DNA from: JAZLIT01 sp045617525
GTDB lineage: Bacteria; Bacillota; Bacilli; Bacillales_A; Planococcaceae
Length of the DNA: 30,136 bases
Assembly: GCA_045617525.1 (NCBI GenBank)
Contig: JAZLIT010000143.1
Location: 1-30,136, forward strand
Direction: 5' to 3'
Positions 1 to 7,159 of this stretch are shown here, piece by piece. Under the pieces are notes generated by a model. It was not told the origin of the DNA. It made no database searches and saw only the letters and a program-made list of their open reading frames with translations. Made by a program: the position numbers and the translations under genes. Numbering within the stretch: the stretch's first letter is position 1; every line of letters begins with the position of its first letter.

Positions 1-87
1 GATAGAATTTTACATCACGCAAGCGTCGTAACAATTATTGGTGATTCATACCGTATTAAGCAACATCTTGAACCAGAAAACGAGTAG
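1..87 (+). CDS. istB: IS21-family helper ATPase IstB, C-terminal fragment
   Basis: This open frame enters from the left edge and ends at a TAG after 28 codons. The visible residues include ILHHASVVTIIGDSYR, which matches the conserved C-terminal end of IstB-like AAA+ ATPases, the transposition helpers encoded by IS21-family elements. Only the tail is in the window, so the ATP-binding motifs cannot be seen. It is followed at once by an IS21-like terminal sequence, which supports the call. IstA should lie further left, outside the window. Confidence 0.8.
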   Translation, partial: DRILHHASVVTIIGDSYRIKQHLEPENE

Positions 88-134
88 TTTTGTACACCCT
101 TAAACGAGCATAAATGTACATATTAGTGTTGACA
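88..134. repeat. IS21-family terminal region with repeated tgtaca motifs
   Basis: Just after the istB stop there are two short repeats starting tgtaca (about 94 and 116), and the segment ends in gttgaca at 128-134. IS21-family ends usually carry multiple short terminal repeats and terminate in CA, which fits 134 as the outer end. The other end lies outside the window, so the boundary is an inference. Homology to the downstream recombinase leader at about 7112 begins just beyond it, suggesting the IS landed immediately upstream of that module. Confidence 0.55.
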
Positions 135-182
135 TTTATAGCTATTATATTTAAACCTCATTAAAGAAAGGAGGTTTAGCAG

Positions 183-299
183 TTGGATACTGATTTAAAA
201 GATAAATTACTATCAACTTTTGATGAAGAGATTTCAAGTGAAATCATCCAAATTTTTATCCAGCTATATCTTTATGAACAAGAATATCAAGAAATATAA
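183..299 (+). CDS. Tiny ORF (38 aa), first gene of a serine-recombinase leader, relic copy
   Basis: A TTG start lies about 8 nt after a strong aaaggagg ribosome site (167-174), followed by a 38-residue frame ending QIFIQLYLYEQEYQEI. The partner at 7160-7279 has nearly the same C-terminal half (QIFIQLYLYEQEHQEV), the same TTG start and the same ribosome site. Conservation of the peptide C-terminus in two diverged copies argues that it is translated. Its function is unknown; it is too short and acidic for an obvious DNA-binding fold. In this copy the recombinase genes that should follow are missing, so the gene is probably an orphan. It lies outside the groEL-tail island. Confidence 0.6.
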   Translation: MDTDLKDKLLSTFDEEISSEIIQIFIQLYLYEQEYQEI

Positions 300-325
300 G
301 TTTTCATCTTATTCGCCTAAAAAGA

Positions 326-430
326 TTTATTGGAAGCGTAATAGCAGCAAGAAAAAATATTCTGTCGGCATACAACTAACTTTAGACATTTAAATGTATA
401 TTTCCTCCTATTTTTAGGAATTGTTTTGTA
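326..430 (+). repeat. Highly conserved 105-nt leader, copy 1
   Basis: This non-coding spacer between the two tiny ORFs matches 7306-7410 over 105 nt with 4 mismatches and no gaps (counted by eye). The flanking coding sequences are visibly more diverged. It contains a perfect palindrome acatttaaatgt (386-397) and a tttcctcc stretch (401-408) complementary to the aaggaggg ribosome site of the next ORF (441-448). It may be a translation-control leader or a recombination site. Confidence 0.7.
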
Positions 431-454
431 TATAAATTAAAAGGAGGGAATACG

Positions 455-550
455 ATGTCTACACAATGCAGAGTTTTAAAAGTTAATTATTCAAATGAGC
501 TTTCTAAAAAGTCAGCCATGTGGATTAAAAAATATATTAGGTCATTTTGA
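455..550 (+). pseudogene. Truncated tiny ORF (31 aa), relic of the second leader gene
   Basis: An ATG follows the aaggaggg ribosome site at 441-448. The frame gives 31 residues (CRVLKVNYSNELSKKSAMW in the middle) and stops at 548-550. The intact relative at 7435-7596 has 53 residues and matches up to the residues before this stop. Nucleotide similarity to the relative can still be traced past the stop (aatattacaaaa near 571), so the shorter length comes from decay. The downstream serine recombinases are absent here. Confidence 0.6.
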
Positions 551-745
551 GTCAGCGAATCCTCGAAAAAAATATTACAAAATAAAAACCACCTCCCAAG
601 AAACCTTAGGAAGTGGTAATTCAAAGTCGAATAAATTGTGAGCTATACTACTTCTTAAAAGCAGCACAACATTCGAGAATATTTAATTAATCTAATCGCT
701 AAAACTACACCTTATAGCATGCTGTAAGCCCTTGTTACTACTAGC
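551..745. other. Gene-free segment, probably ancestral sequence downstream of groEL
   Basis: No convincing ORF is present. Read on the minus strand, the segment starts where the GroEL stop codon would end (core repeat 746-761) and runs into the hairpin at 588-617. This is what is expected of the original groEL 3' flank before the island separated the two by about 15.5 kb. The left part grades into the decayed recombinase leader ending near 580. The assignment is inferred from position. Confidence 0.4.
577..617 (-). terminator. groEL: Candidate intrinsic terminator, perhaps the original groEL terminator
   Basis: The arms accacctcc (588-596) and ggaagtggt (609-617) pair with one mismatch around a 12-nt loop. 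On the minus strand the stem is followed by tttttattttg. It lies about 130 nt past the displaced core repeat that would be the GroEL stop codon, and no other minus-strand gene ends here. Confidence 0.5.
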
Positions 746-761
746 TTACATCATTCCTGGC
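746..761. repeat. Left attachment core (duplicate of the groEL 3' end)
   Basis: Its sequence ttacatcattcctggc is identical to 16266-16281. On the minus strand it reads CCA-GGA-ATG-ATG-TAA, the Pro-Gly-Met-Met-stop end of GroEL. The copy here has no groEL attached, so it is the distal junction left by integration. Confidence 0.85.
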
Positions 762-775
762 GTAAGGTGAAAGTG
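762..775. repeat. Inverted arm-type repeat, left end
   Basis: The 14-bp gtaaggtgaaagtg directly abuts the core and is the exact reverse complement of 16215-16228. In an excised circle the two copies would flank the core in opposite orientations, as expected of integrase or accessory-factor binding sites. Confidence 0.75.
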
Positions 776-1175
776 TGTAATATCTATCACGATGTGTTCC
801 AAAAGTGCGGTAAATCAAGGTTTATGGAAATCATAACTGTAACATCTTTCATGATAATTAATCTTTTTTCATCAGATTGCGTTAGCAAAATGTTAGCATG
901 CACCTCTGCTTTCTTCTTCCGTACTTCAATCGAAGATTTTATTCTAGATTATTTACTCTAATTACAACAAGTGCTTCGCTTCTTTTACAGAATGTTAATT
1001 GTGGCTGATATTTCGATGAATAATTACTCTTAATAAAGGTGATTGCTTAATAGCCTCACCAACTAATTTGCTTAATCCAACGCAGCAGCCTTATACTTAT
1101 CAGTGATTTCAAAAACCTTATTATTTACTTCATTATTTTTATTACCAATTTACCAACTCCATTTAATATGCAATT
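776..1175. other. Gene-poor left end of the island
   Basis: About 400 bp separate the left attachment arm from the stop of the 699-aa ATPase. It holds the 18-bp arm repeat at 881-898. A 64-codon frame starting GTG at 767 overlaps the arm repeats and has no ribosome site or recognisable sequence, so I do not call it. On the minus strand around 1020-1160 two short runs in different frames (…KVFEITDKYKAAALD and LSKLVGEAIKQSPLLRV) look like a frameshifted gene remnant, but this is weak. Confidence 0.4.
881..898. repeat. Direct arm-type repeat, left end
   Basis: The sequence gttagcaaaatgttagca matches 16194-16211 exactly and in the same orientation. Each copy is itself two gttagca units 11 bp apart, about one helical turn, a layout typical of arm sites bound by the N-terminal domain of tyrosine integrases. 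Confidence 0.75.
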
Positions 1176-3275
1176 TTATTGATTAAAAAATTTTTTCAAA
1201 GCTTTCTCAGTAATTGAGTAATATCTTTTTCCATTAGTGTAATAAGAAATATATTTTGTCTCATCTGTAGTTATTTTTTCAATAGCCTTTGTTATTGCCA
1301 AATGGTGTTTATCTAATACATCGCCCAATTGTTTAGCTGTCATTGGTGAATTTTCATTAAACAAAGTTCTTAAAATATTCATACAAACATCTGGAAGGGA
1401 TTCATTTTTCCATTTTTCTTGAAGTTCTTTTTGTAAACTAACATACTCATCTTTAGCCCTAAGAGTAATTTTTTGACCACAGTTAACACATCTTCCATGT
1501 TTCTCTATTATTATTAAATCTTGATCATCAAACTCATAAGAACATTTTTCACATATATTGGTTTTACTTTTCCGGAAAAAATTATTAATAAATTCATCTA
1601 AATCAAATTCTGGTTGTCTCCAATAATCATATCTATTTCTAAGTTTAGGTCTCCCATAGTCTATTTTCTTTTCCATGCAAAAACCATAGTTTAAACCGAA
1701 ATAAGAAATCTTTGATCCATCAGCTTCTTTAGGACTTCCTTCATTAAATTTTGTCACAATAAAATACAACTCTAAAGTCTTTAATAACTTATCGTTATTA
1801 GTTCTTATACTAAAATGTGAAGTTGGAACCCATAAAGCAGAGGTAGCGCGACTTTTACTTTCAATGGTATCTATAAATATTTTTTTTAATTTTGATTTAT
1901 TATTTGTATAAAGTTTAACTATATCCCTCTTAGTTTGGTACTGGGTTTCGACAATCTCATCAGCAAATTTATTTTGAATTAGTTGTGTAATCATTCCTTC
2001 TTCATCATCATAAAATGATTGCTTATATCTTATATCATTCTTAAAATCCGGCAGAATATTTCTATTAAAGTAACTTAATGAAGCATTTTCCAAATCTACA
2101 ATCTGAATTTTTTTCCCCTTCGAAATACTACTTAACATGCAATAATTCAAGATAAATCCTAATGCTCTCGGTATACCTGATGATATGTAAAATAGCATTG
2201 TAAGATATTCATTTAAACTTTCTGTACCGGTATCAAAAATATCATCTAATTCTATATCTTGATTCACATAATATTTTAATCTTTTCTCTAAAGTTCTTTG
2301 TACATAATTAATTGTAGTACTTTCCACCTTATCATACGTAGAAGATAGAGGACCAAATGCATCGTAAAAATCAAGTGAAATAACAGGTAGTTTAGTACTA
2401 TCTATATTCCCTAAATATGTTCTTGTAGGATAACCTGCTAACTTAATTACGAAAGAATCATTGTAAGAACTTATAATTGGTGCTATAAGTGAATCTACAA
2501 TTACTTTTTGATTTTCTTTACTTAATTCACTAAAATCATCTAAAAATAAATAAACTTTATCTTTACCTTTTGACTTTAATATTTTTGTAAATTCTTTTAG
2601 TATGTTATGTACAGAAAAAATTCTAATTTCATTCTTAGTGAAAGTTTCAGTTATTTCATCACTCTTTATTTTTTCATATTCCCCATTCCCTTGTAGTAAT
2701 GAACCACTTATTACTTCCTCTAGATTTGTGTCTACTGCAACTTTCTTATTTGTTTGTTCTAATTGTTTTTTTACTGTTTCAATCTTTCTTCTGAACTCCG
2801 GGTCAATATACTCCCCATTTTCTATTTTAGAGAATAATTCATTAAAGACTCTCTTTGATGAGAATAAACTAGTACACTTTTCTTTCATTTTTTCAAATAT
2901 TGCTGTTAGAAAGTTCTTATACATCATATCCTTTTGAAGGATTTCTTTTAGTTTATCTGTTGTATCTATTGATTCTAATTCTTCTATACAAGTCTGAAGA
3001 TTTATGTATACAGAAAAAAGATTTTTTGTACTATCAATTTCCTTTTCTGCCGACATAAAAATTGTCGATTTCCCAGTACCCCTTCTCCCTAAAAATAAAG
3101 TGTGGTTTTCATCCTTTGCTTGTCTTAATACATAATCATCATTAAATAAATCAACATATAAATCCTTTACAATACTTTTTCCATTTTCTTGTATATCAGG
3201 TCGTCCACTCTTTTGTAATGATTTAAAAGCCTTTTCTATACTAGTAGATACCGCTTGAAGTTCAAATTCATTCAT
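1176..3275 (-). CDS. P-loop ATPase with zinc ribbon and C-terminal winged helix
   Basis: This is a 699-aa cytoplasmic protein. A Walker A motif GRRGTGKST is at residues 63-71, and a Walker B-like VYLFLDD at 241-247 is followed by a possible sensor strand (KLAGYPTR, about 278-285). These resemble AAA+/STAND ATPases of the ORC-CDC6-like kind. A four-cysteine zinc ribbon (Cys575, Cys578, Cys596, Cys599) and a predicted winged helix (about 630-699) suggest nucleic-acid binding. The ATG is preceded by gagaggggaa at suitable spacing. It is transcribed in the same direction as the CHAT operon but lies about 620 bp beyond it, across a recombinase relic, so it probably has its own promoter. Large island-borne ATPases of this layout are often defence or conflict proteins; that role is inferred. 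No nuclease or other effector domain is visible, and I cannot name a specific family. Confidence 0.75.
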   Translation of the reverse strand: MNEFELQAVSTSIEKAFKSLQKSGRPDIQENGKSIVKDLYVDLFNDDYVLRQAKDENHTLFLGRRGTGKSTIFMSAEKEIDSTKNLFSVYINLQTCIEELESIDTTDKLKEILQKDMMYKNFLTAIFEKMKEKCTSLFSSKRVFNELFSKIENGEYIDPEFRRKIETVKKQLEQTNKKVAVDTNLEEVISGSLLQGNGEYEKIKSDEITETFTKNEIRIFSVHNILKEFTKILKSKGKDKVYLFLDDFSELSKENQKVIVDSLIAPIISSYNDSFVIKLAGYPTRTYLGNIDSTKLPVISLDFYDAFGPLSSTYDKVESTTINYVQRTLEKRLKYYVNQDIELDDIFDTGTESLNEYLTMLFYISSGIPRALGFILNYCMLSSISKGKKIQIVDLENASLSYFNRNILPDFKNDIRYKQSFYDDEEGMITQLIQNKFADEIVETQYQTKRDIVKLYTNNKSKLKKIFIDTIESKSRATSALWVPTSHFSIRTNNDKLLKTLELYFIVTKFNEGSPKEADGSKISYFGLNYGFCMEKKIDYGRPKLRNRYDYWRQPEFDLDEFINNFFRKSKTNICEKCSYEFDDQDLIIIEKHGRCVNCGQKITLRAKDEYVSLQKELQEKWKNESLPDVCMNILRTLFNENSPMTAKQLGDVLDKHHLAITKAIEKITTDETKYISYYTNGKRYYSITEKALKKFFNQ

Positions 3276-3896
3276 TTCTTATTTCCCCTCTCATCAAATA
3301 TAACTTCTATCTTGATATTTTTAGTTTAGTGATTACAACCAAAAAATTAATTTCCAAAAATAGTTCCATTTAATTTTACCACATTTAAATTTTGTATTTT
3401 TATAACCTTCTATAATTTTTAAATAACCTAAAATTATCGATATTTTTTGTTTTTCTTATCCTCCAACCAAGAACTCTCCGAAATTTATGTAATAGCATAT
3501 TAAATCTAATATTCTCGTCTACTGGTGAGATGAATCGATGCAAAAAGCTAACCTCTAATGCTAATTCCACCATTTTATGTATTAAACAATAGCTCTATAT
3601 AGCTTCCAAAAATTTAAAGTTTTAGTGAGTAATAATTTTTAATTTTCCTAAAGATTTTTTAAATCTAAAATAACAATAAAAACAGACGGTCAATTAAAGG
3701 TGAATTATCACACTCCTAAACCGTCTGTTTTTTATGTGTATCAATATTAAATTAGATATTTCAAAGACACATTTAGAGCCTATTTCTTATTCATCGTCTA
3801 CGGTTTAGTTGAGTCATCGCGCCACTTAATAGCTATTAATACATCTGAATACCATATGCCATCCTGCCTTATCAAGAAGATCCTTTTTTCAATGTT
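3276..3896. other. Intergenic region between the ATPase and the CHAT gene
   Basis: About 620 bp of very AT-rich DNA. It contains the serine-recombinase tail relic at 3652-3750 with its hairpin, and nothing else I can identify with confidence. Immediately past the CHAT stop, in the same minus-strand frame, about 33 more codons stay open (…RQDGIWYSDVLIAIKWRDD…) to a TAG near 3804. This may be a fragment of another gene or an eroded C-terminal extension. No clear promoter for the ATPase gene was found. Confidence 0.4.
3652..3750 (+). pseudogene. Relic of a serine-recombinase C-terminus
   Basis: The plus-strand frame ends ITIKTDGQLKVNYHTPKP then SVFYVYQY and a TAA. It matches the tail at 14692-14788 (IIVKADNLKVHYRASKS, then SAFYV), which belongs to a decayed large serine recombinase. 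Only about 32 codons remain, with no start and no other domain. The codons also form a hairpin (aaacagacgg 3680-3689 with ccgtctgttt 3721-3730) followed by T residues, so the relic may still act as a terminator. Confidence 0.55.
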
Positions 3897-4943
3897 TTAT
3901 GGTTTTACTAAAATCAACTTTTTCAAATCAATTCCTTCTTTACCATATAACTCAGGTGTATTTTCTTCTTCAATTCCTTCTAGCATTAACGCTGCTTTTG
4001 CTTGTTTAAATGCTTTTTCTACCGAGTAGCCAAACCCTAAAGCTGAATAAAATTGAGCAGAAAATACTCTAGCCGCTTCATCTCCTATAGATGTATTCAT
4101 TCCTATCGCAGCATCTAAATATTCTGTAACTGAGTAAGCCTGATTATATGAGAAACAAGTATTAAAGAAAACCAATTTTATATCATCGGAAGTAGTAACC
4201 ATCGATTGAACAATAGCTTCTTTAGAAACAAACTTTGCATTACCTGCGTTGTCTTGTAAAACTAATTGATCTTCATCTGAACCATGCCCACTAAAATGAA
4301 TTATAGTAGGATTTATTTCATTTATTCCCTGTAGAATATCTAATGGTCTAGCTGCCCATTTTGTTACAAACTCTATAGAATTCCTATATTCAGATTGTCT
4401 AATTTTAGTTTCTATTTCTCTAGCTTCTTCATCTAATCTTAAAGGATGTGAATCTAATGGATTAGACGCTATAAATAGTACCGTAATCTTTTCAGGTATA
4501 TTTTTTAGCTCAGCTATTTCCGTTTGAGTTTGATGATGGAGCTGTTCATGCTTAGAAATAGAAACTTGCATATTCTCAATTTCAGAAAGCTGTTTTTTTT
4601 CAAATTCCATTCTTTTTTTTATTTCCCTCGATTCTTCACGATGTAATTTACTTTCTTCAGCAGATATTTCAGTAGATTTCTGAGCTATCTTTTTTTCAAT
4701 ACCTGAAATTTTTTGACTTACTTTACTTAATTGAGTATTATACCTTTCTATTTCCCGTGTTTTAGATTGAATTGTTGAGCTATTTTTGGTTCTTAGAATA
4801 CTCTTTCTCGCAAAAGTAATTTTCTTTTCTAAATCAGCAACTTTTTTTATTTCTGAAGCTTTATCTGATTGTAATTTAGATAATTCTTTCTTTTTCCTTA
4901 AAACGGTATTAGCGATAGTCGAAGACGTTGGCAAATCATTCAC
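3897..4943 (-). CDS. Coiled-coil CHAT-domain (caspase-like) protease
   Basis: This is a 348-aa protein. Residues about 10-150 are Lys/Glu/Gln-rich heptad-like sequence predicted to form a long coiled coil. Residues about 152-348 form a CHAT peptidase domain, with the catalytic pair in HFSGHG (His220) and FFNTCFS (Cys263). CHAT domains are clan CD cysteine proteases related to caspases and separase; in bacteria they often act as effectors in immunity or programmed cell death. It is the last gene of a minus-strand operon after DUF2188 and DUF1883. The apparent start is GTG at 4943, only weakly supported by aagaaatgg; an ATG four bases upstream opens a three-codon frame, so the start is uncertain. 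The coiled coil probably mediates oligomerisation or target sensing. The substrate is unknown. Confidence 0.85.
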   Translation of the reverse strand: MNDLPTSSTIANTVLRKKKELSKLQSDKASEIKKVADLEKKITFARKSILRTKNSSTIQSKTREIERYNTQLSKVSQKISGIEKKIAQKSTEISAEESKLHREESREIKKRMEFEKKQLSEIENMQVSISKHEQLHHQTQTEIAELKNIPEKITVLFIASNPLDSHPLRLDEEAREIETKIRQSEYRNSIEFVTKWAARPLDILQGINEINPTIIHFSGHGSDEDQLVLQDNAGNAKFVSKEAIVQSMVTTSDDIKLVFFNTCFSYNQAYSVTEYLDAAIGMNTSIGDEAARVFSAQFYSALGFGYSVEKAFKQAKAALMLEGIEEENTPELYGKEGIDLKKLILVKP

Positions 4944-5002
4944 CCATTTCTTATAGATAATAGGTTATACACTACGAATCTATAACCTTTTATAAGTTTC
5001 AA

Positions 5003-5260
5003 TTAAATAATTTCAATAGAATGTCGTATCGATCCACCTGCAAGTCCTAAATCTATTGTAATATTCCACATACCTGTTGAGGATGCAGGTATTATTACAG
5101 TATTATTAATCACTTGTCCATAAAAATAACTATGTTTACGCCCATTTCTATAATTACTAAAATTACTATCACTCATAAATTTTACATTCGCCGGCCGATT
5201 TAATGTTACTCGAACTCTTTGTCCTTCTCGAAGAAACATTCGTTTGTGTAAAAATTGCAT
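5003..5260 (-). CDS. DUF1883-family small protein
   Basis: This 85-aa protein is predicted to be mostly beta strand, with the DUF1883 signature around PASSTGMWNITIDLG (residues 58-72) and a preceding YFYGQVINN segment. DUF1883 domains occur alone or fused to TIR and other conflict-related domains. Their biochemical role is not established; ligand or signal sensing is a plausible guess. The ATG at 5260 has an excellent aaggggtgat ribosome site that overlaps the stop of the upstream DUF2188 gene, 6 nt away, so translation is probably coupled. The CHAT protease gene begins 59 nt downstream. No signal peptide or membrane segment is visible. Confidence 0.8.
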   Translation of the reverse strand: MQFLHKRMFLREGQRVRVTLNRPANVKFMSDSNFSNYRNGRKHSYFYGQVINNTVIIPASSTGMWNITIDLGLAGGSIRHSIEII

Positions 5261-5266
5261 AATTTA

Positions 5267-5488
5267 TCACCCCTTCGGTGGATATGGGTCATTGCCATAA
5301 CTATTTCTTTCACGAATTTGGCCTTCACGATTATGAATGAACAGCTCACTTTTTTGATTTTTAGCAATACTCTGCGCTGCTTTAATTGCTTGTTGTTGTG
5401 TTTGATGGATACTAGTTGCGCGTGAATTACCAGCGCCTTTAACTTGCCACATACCATCTTTAGGTGTTACGTGTTGATTCTTACCCAA
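5267..5488 (-). CDS. DUF2188-family small protein
   Basis: This 73-aa protein matches the DUF2188 pattern along its length: an N-terminal QHVTPKDGMWQVKGAG, a central helix TQQQAIKAAQSIAKNQ, then ELFIHNREGQIR and a terminal YGNDPYPPKG. The family is widespread, small and of unknown function, and is often a companion gene in islands. The start is TTG at 5488 behind a good aaaggagc ribosome site. Its stop overlaps the ribosome site of the DUF1883 gene, implying a tightly coupled pair. Co-occurrence with DUF1883 and a CHAT protease suggests a common pathway; that is inference from operon structure. Confidence 0.8.
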   Translation of the reverse strand: MGKNQHVTPKDGMWQVKGAGNSRATSIHQTQQQAIKAAQSIAKNQKSELFIHNREGQIRERNSYGNDPYPPKG

Positions 5489-5563
5489 AATACTCAGCTC
5501 CTTTTAATCTAACAGTTTAAAAAGAACTAACCGTCCACAATTAGCTCATATGATAATTATTTG

Positions 5564-5746
5564 CTACTTTTTATCGACTTTATTTGGTTCAGATTTTTGC
5601 TTTTCTTGTGCTTTTTCCTCAAGGAAAGCTTGATGTTTTTCTATAGATACATCCCAACAAAAGGCTTTAAGACCTTGATCTTTAGCGTATTTCCGAACAC
5701 CTTTAACTGTAATATAAGGGCGACAAATTTTTATTGTTTTTTCCAT
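5564..5746 (-). CDS. Small basic protein (60 aa), first gene of the CHAT operon
   Basis: An ATG at 5746 follows a clear gaggagagg ribosome site. The product is lysine-rich, with an N-terminal segment KICRPYITVKGVRKYAKDQG that might fold around a short helix and a C-terminal charged helix (about residues 35-60, AFLEEKAQEKQK). I do not recognise the family. The gap to the DUF2188 gene is 75 nt with no hairpin, so it is probably the promoter-proximal gene of the same transcript. It could be a regulator or a fourth component of the system. Confidence 0.65.
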   Translation of the reverse strand: MEKTIKICRPYITVKGVRKYAKDQGLKAFCWDVSIEKHQAFLEEKAQEKQKSEPNKVDKK

Positions 5747-5831
5747 AATGATCCTCTCCTCAAGTTATGATAAATTCCTATCAATTCCTTGCAGTTGAGA
5801 CCAAAATATGTTAAAGTTCAGATAATTTTAA

Positions 5832-5945
5832 TGTTATTTTATCTACTATCGCTTCTGCAAAAGCGATGTGAACGGAAGTAGAATTTACTTCTGAACCTTA
5901 AACTGTAGTTGGTTCCCTGCAAGGAGTCCATCTACAGTTTTTTTT
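5832..5945 (+). ncRNA. Candidate small structured RNA with three hairpins and a terminator
   Basis: An extended -10 (TG at 5832-5833, then TATTTT at 5835-5840) would start transcription near 5847; a TTAAAG at 5811 could be a weak -35. The next 100 nt hold three consecutive hairpins: tcgctt/aagcga (5849-5866), gaagta/tacttc (5876-5892) and a terminator-like aaactgtag/ctacagttt (5900-5940) followed by eight T residues. The loop sequence ctgcaa occurs in both the first and third hairpins. There is no ORF and no downstream gene within 280 bp, so the product would be an RNA of about 100 nt. It lies divergent to the CHAT operon. The existence of a transcript is inferred. Confidence 0.45.
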
Positions 5946-6229
5946 ATTTTCATCACCCATTGCACTACTCCTTTCATCTTGAGATAATTCAATGACTAAT
6001 AATTTAAACTAAAAAATATTTTCTGAATATTAAAGACGTAATTCGGATTATAATTACCTTGTTTTCAAAATGCAAGAAAATAGTTCGAACATGCATTCTT
6101 ATTGGTATTATAATCCATTTTAATAGAATATTACAGAAAAATCAAGGTACACAACACAATATATTGTGTTATGTTTTTACAAATAAATCTATATGTTGCG
6201 AAAATAGTCTGTTAGGAGTGTTATAAAAA
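5946..6229. promoter_or_regulatory. Palindrome-rich regulatory region upstream of the membrane protein gene
   Basis: The segment holds a perfect 18-bp palindrome aacacaatatattgtgtt at 6153-6170, about 60 nt upstream of the TTG start at 6230, suitable as a dimeric repressor operator. A looser inverted pair, ggattataattacc (6045-6058) and ggtattataatcc (6104-6116), lies further up. I could not assign a -35/-10 pair with confidence. Confidence 0.5.
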
Positions 6230-7003
6230 TTGAAACTCATGAATTTAAATGCCATGAATTTAGCAAAAGTAAATTACCTATCTAGCTATGAACTTTATTT
6301 AGTTTTTCTACAAACCATTTTATTAATTTTTATCTCTGTTCCTTACACCATAGGGGATATCAAAATCTATTTCTTACTAGCCTTTATGTTAGTATCTATT
6401 GTTCAAATCATTTTTTTCTCTATTAGACGTGGAACTTCTAATTATAAAACAAAATATTGTGTTTTAATGGTTCTATATATCGCTCAATTTTTTTTAATGA
6501 TTATTGTTATATCTTTTCTGCAAATGATAAACGACCACATAATTTTTCAAAACATGCTGGCAATTATTTCTGTAATATTTTTTTGCATTATTGGATTTTT
6601 AAGTTTGAGCATGTCAATAAAATACATCTTCTACTTGAGATTAAAGAAAATGTTTCCGACACACGGGGATAAAGAAAACTCAGCAGAAGTGAAATTAATA
6701 AATTTAGCACCTTTTTTATCGGTTGATAAGCAAATAGCGTATCTATTACTCCACTATGGAATAAATTTAACGATTTACGGTTACTATACATTCTTATGTC
6801 TACTAGCATTTAAACTAGCTGATTTCTCAAAATGGGAGTTATTCAATCAAATACAGATGTTCATACAGCGATGCACCTTTATTAACTTTTCAAATGCAAT
6901 AGGGTTATTTTCTATATTCCTGGCTCTTCTAACTATTTGCATACCCGCACAACAAAAGATCCGTTATGAAGCAGAGCAAAGGTACTTTGCGAAATTCAAG
7001 TAA
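6230..7003 (+). CDS. Polytopic membrane protein of unknown function
   Basis: This 257-aa, strongly hydrophobic protein has roughly six predicted transmembrane segments (about residues 22-42, 46-66, 78-100, 106-128, 178-196 and 218-240), separated by short basic loops including a longer hydrophilic one near 135-160 (FPTHGDKENSAEVK). The TTG start at 6230 lies 11 nt after a taggag ribosome site; the ATG nine bases later is too far from it. I do not recognise a family and see no catalytic motif. It stands alone between the CHAT operon and the recombinase module, with its own operator-like palindrome and terminator. Island-borne membrane proteins can be pore-forming effectors, but nothing here proves it. 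Confidence 0.7.
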   Translation: MKLMNLNAMNLAKVNYLSSYELYLVFLQTILLIFISVPYTIGDIKIYFLLAFMLVSIVQIIFFSIRRGTSNYKTKYCVLMVLYIAQFFLMIIVISFLQMINDHIIFQNMLAIISVIFFCIIGFLSLSMSIKYIFYLRLKKMFPTHGDKENSAEVKLINLAPFLSVDKQIAYLLLHYGINLTIYGYYTFLCLLAFKLADFSKWELFNQIQMFIQRCTFINFSNAIGLFSIFLALLTICIPAQQKIRYEAEQRYFAKFK

Positions 7004-7009
7004 TAATAA

Positions 7010-7042
7010 AAGATGTTGATCCCCTGGGTTCAACATCTTTTT
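7010..7042 (+). terminator. Intrinsic terminator after the membrane protein gene
   Basis: A perfect 10-bp stem, aagatgttga (7010-7019) with tcaacatctt (7030-7039), has a 10-nt loop and is followed by a T-rich run. It begins 5 nt past the stop codon. Confidence 0.85.
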
Positions 7043-7159
7043 TATATATTCTCATACTTTTTAAATTCTAACACTAACAAATAAGTCTTTAGTCCTGTTA
7101 GAACGAATAGAAATCAAAGCTATTATATTTACACTTTTTTTAGAAAGGAGGGTTTGTGC

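Noticed and set aside
767..961. 64-codon plus-strand frame beginning GTG
   Set aside because: It has no ribosome site, begins inside the attachment arm repeat, and shows no recognisable sequence.
3897..5260. Bacterial gasdermin with its activating protease
   Set aside because: A CHAT protease is present, but the adjacent DUF1883 and DUF2188 proteins are too small and do not resemble gasdermins.
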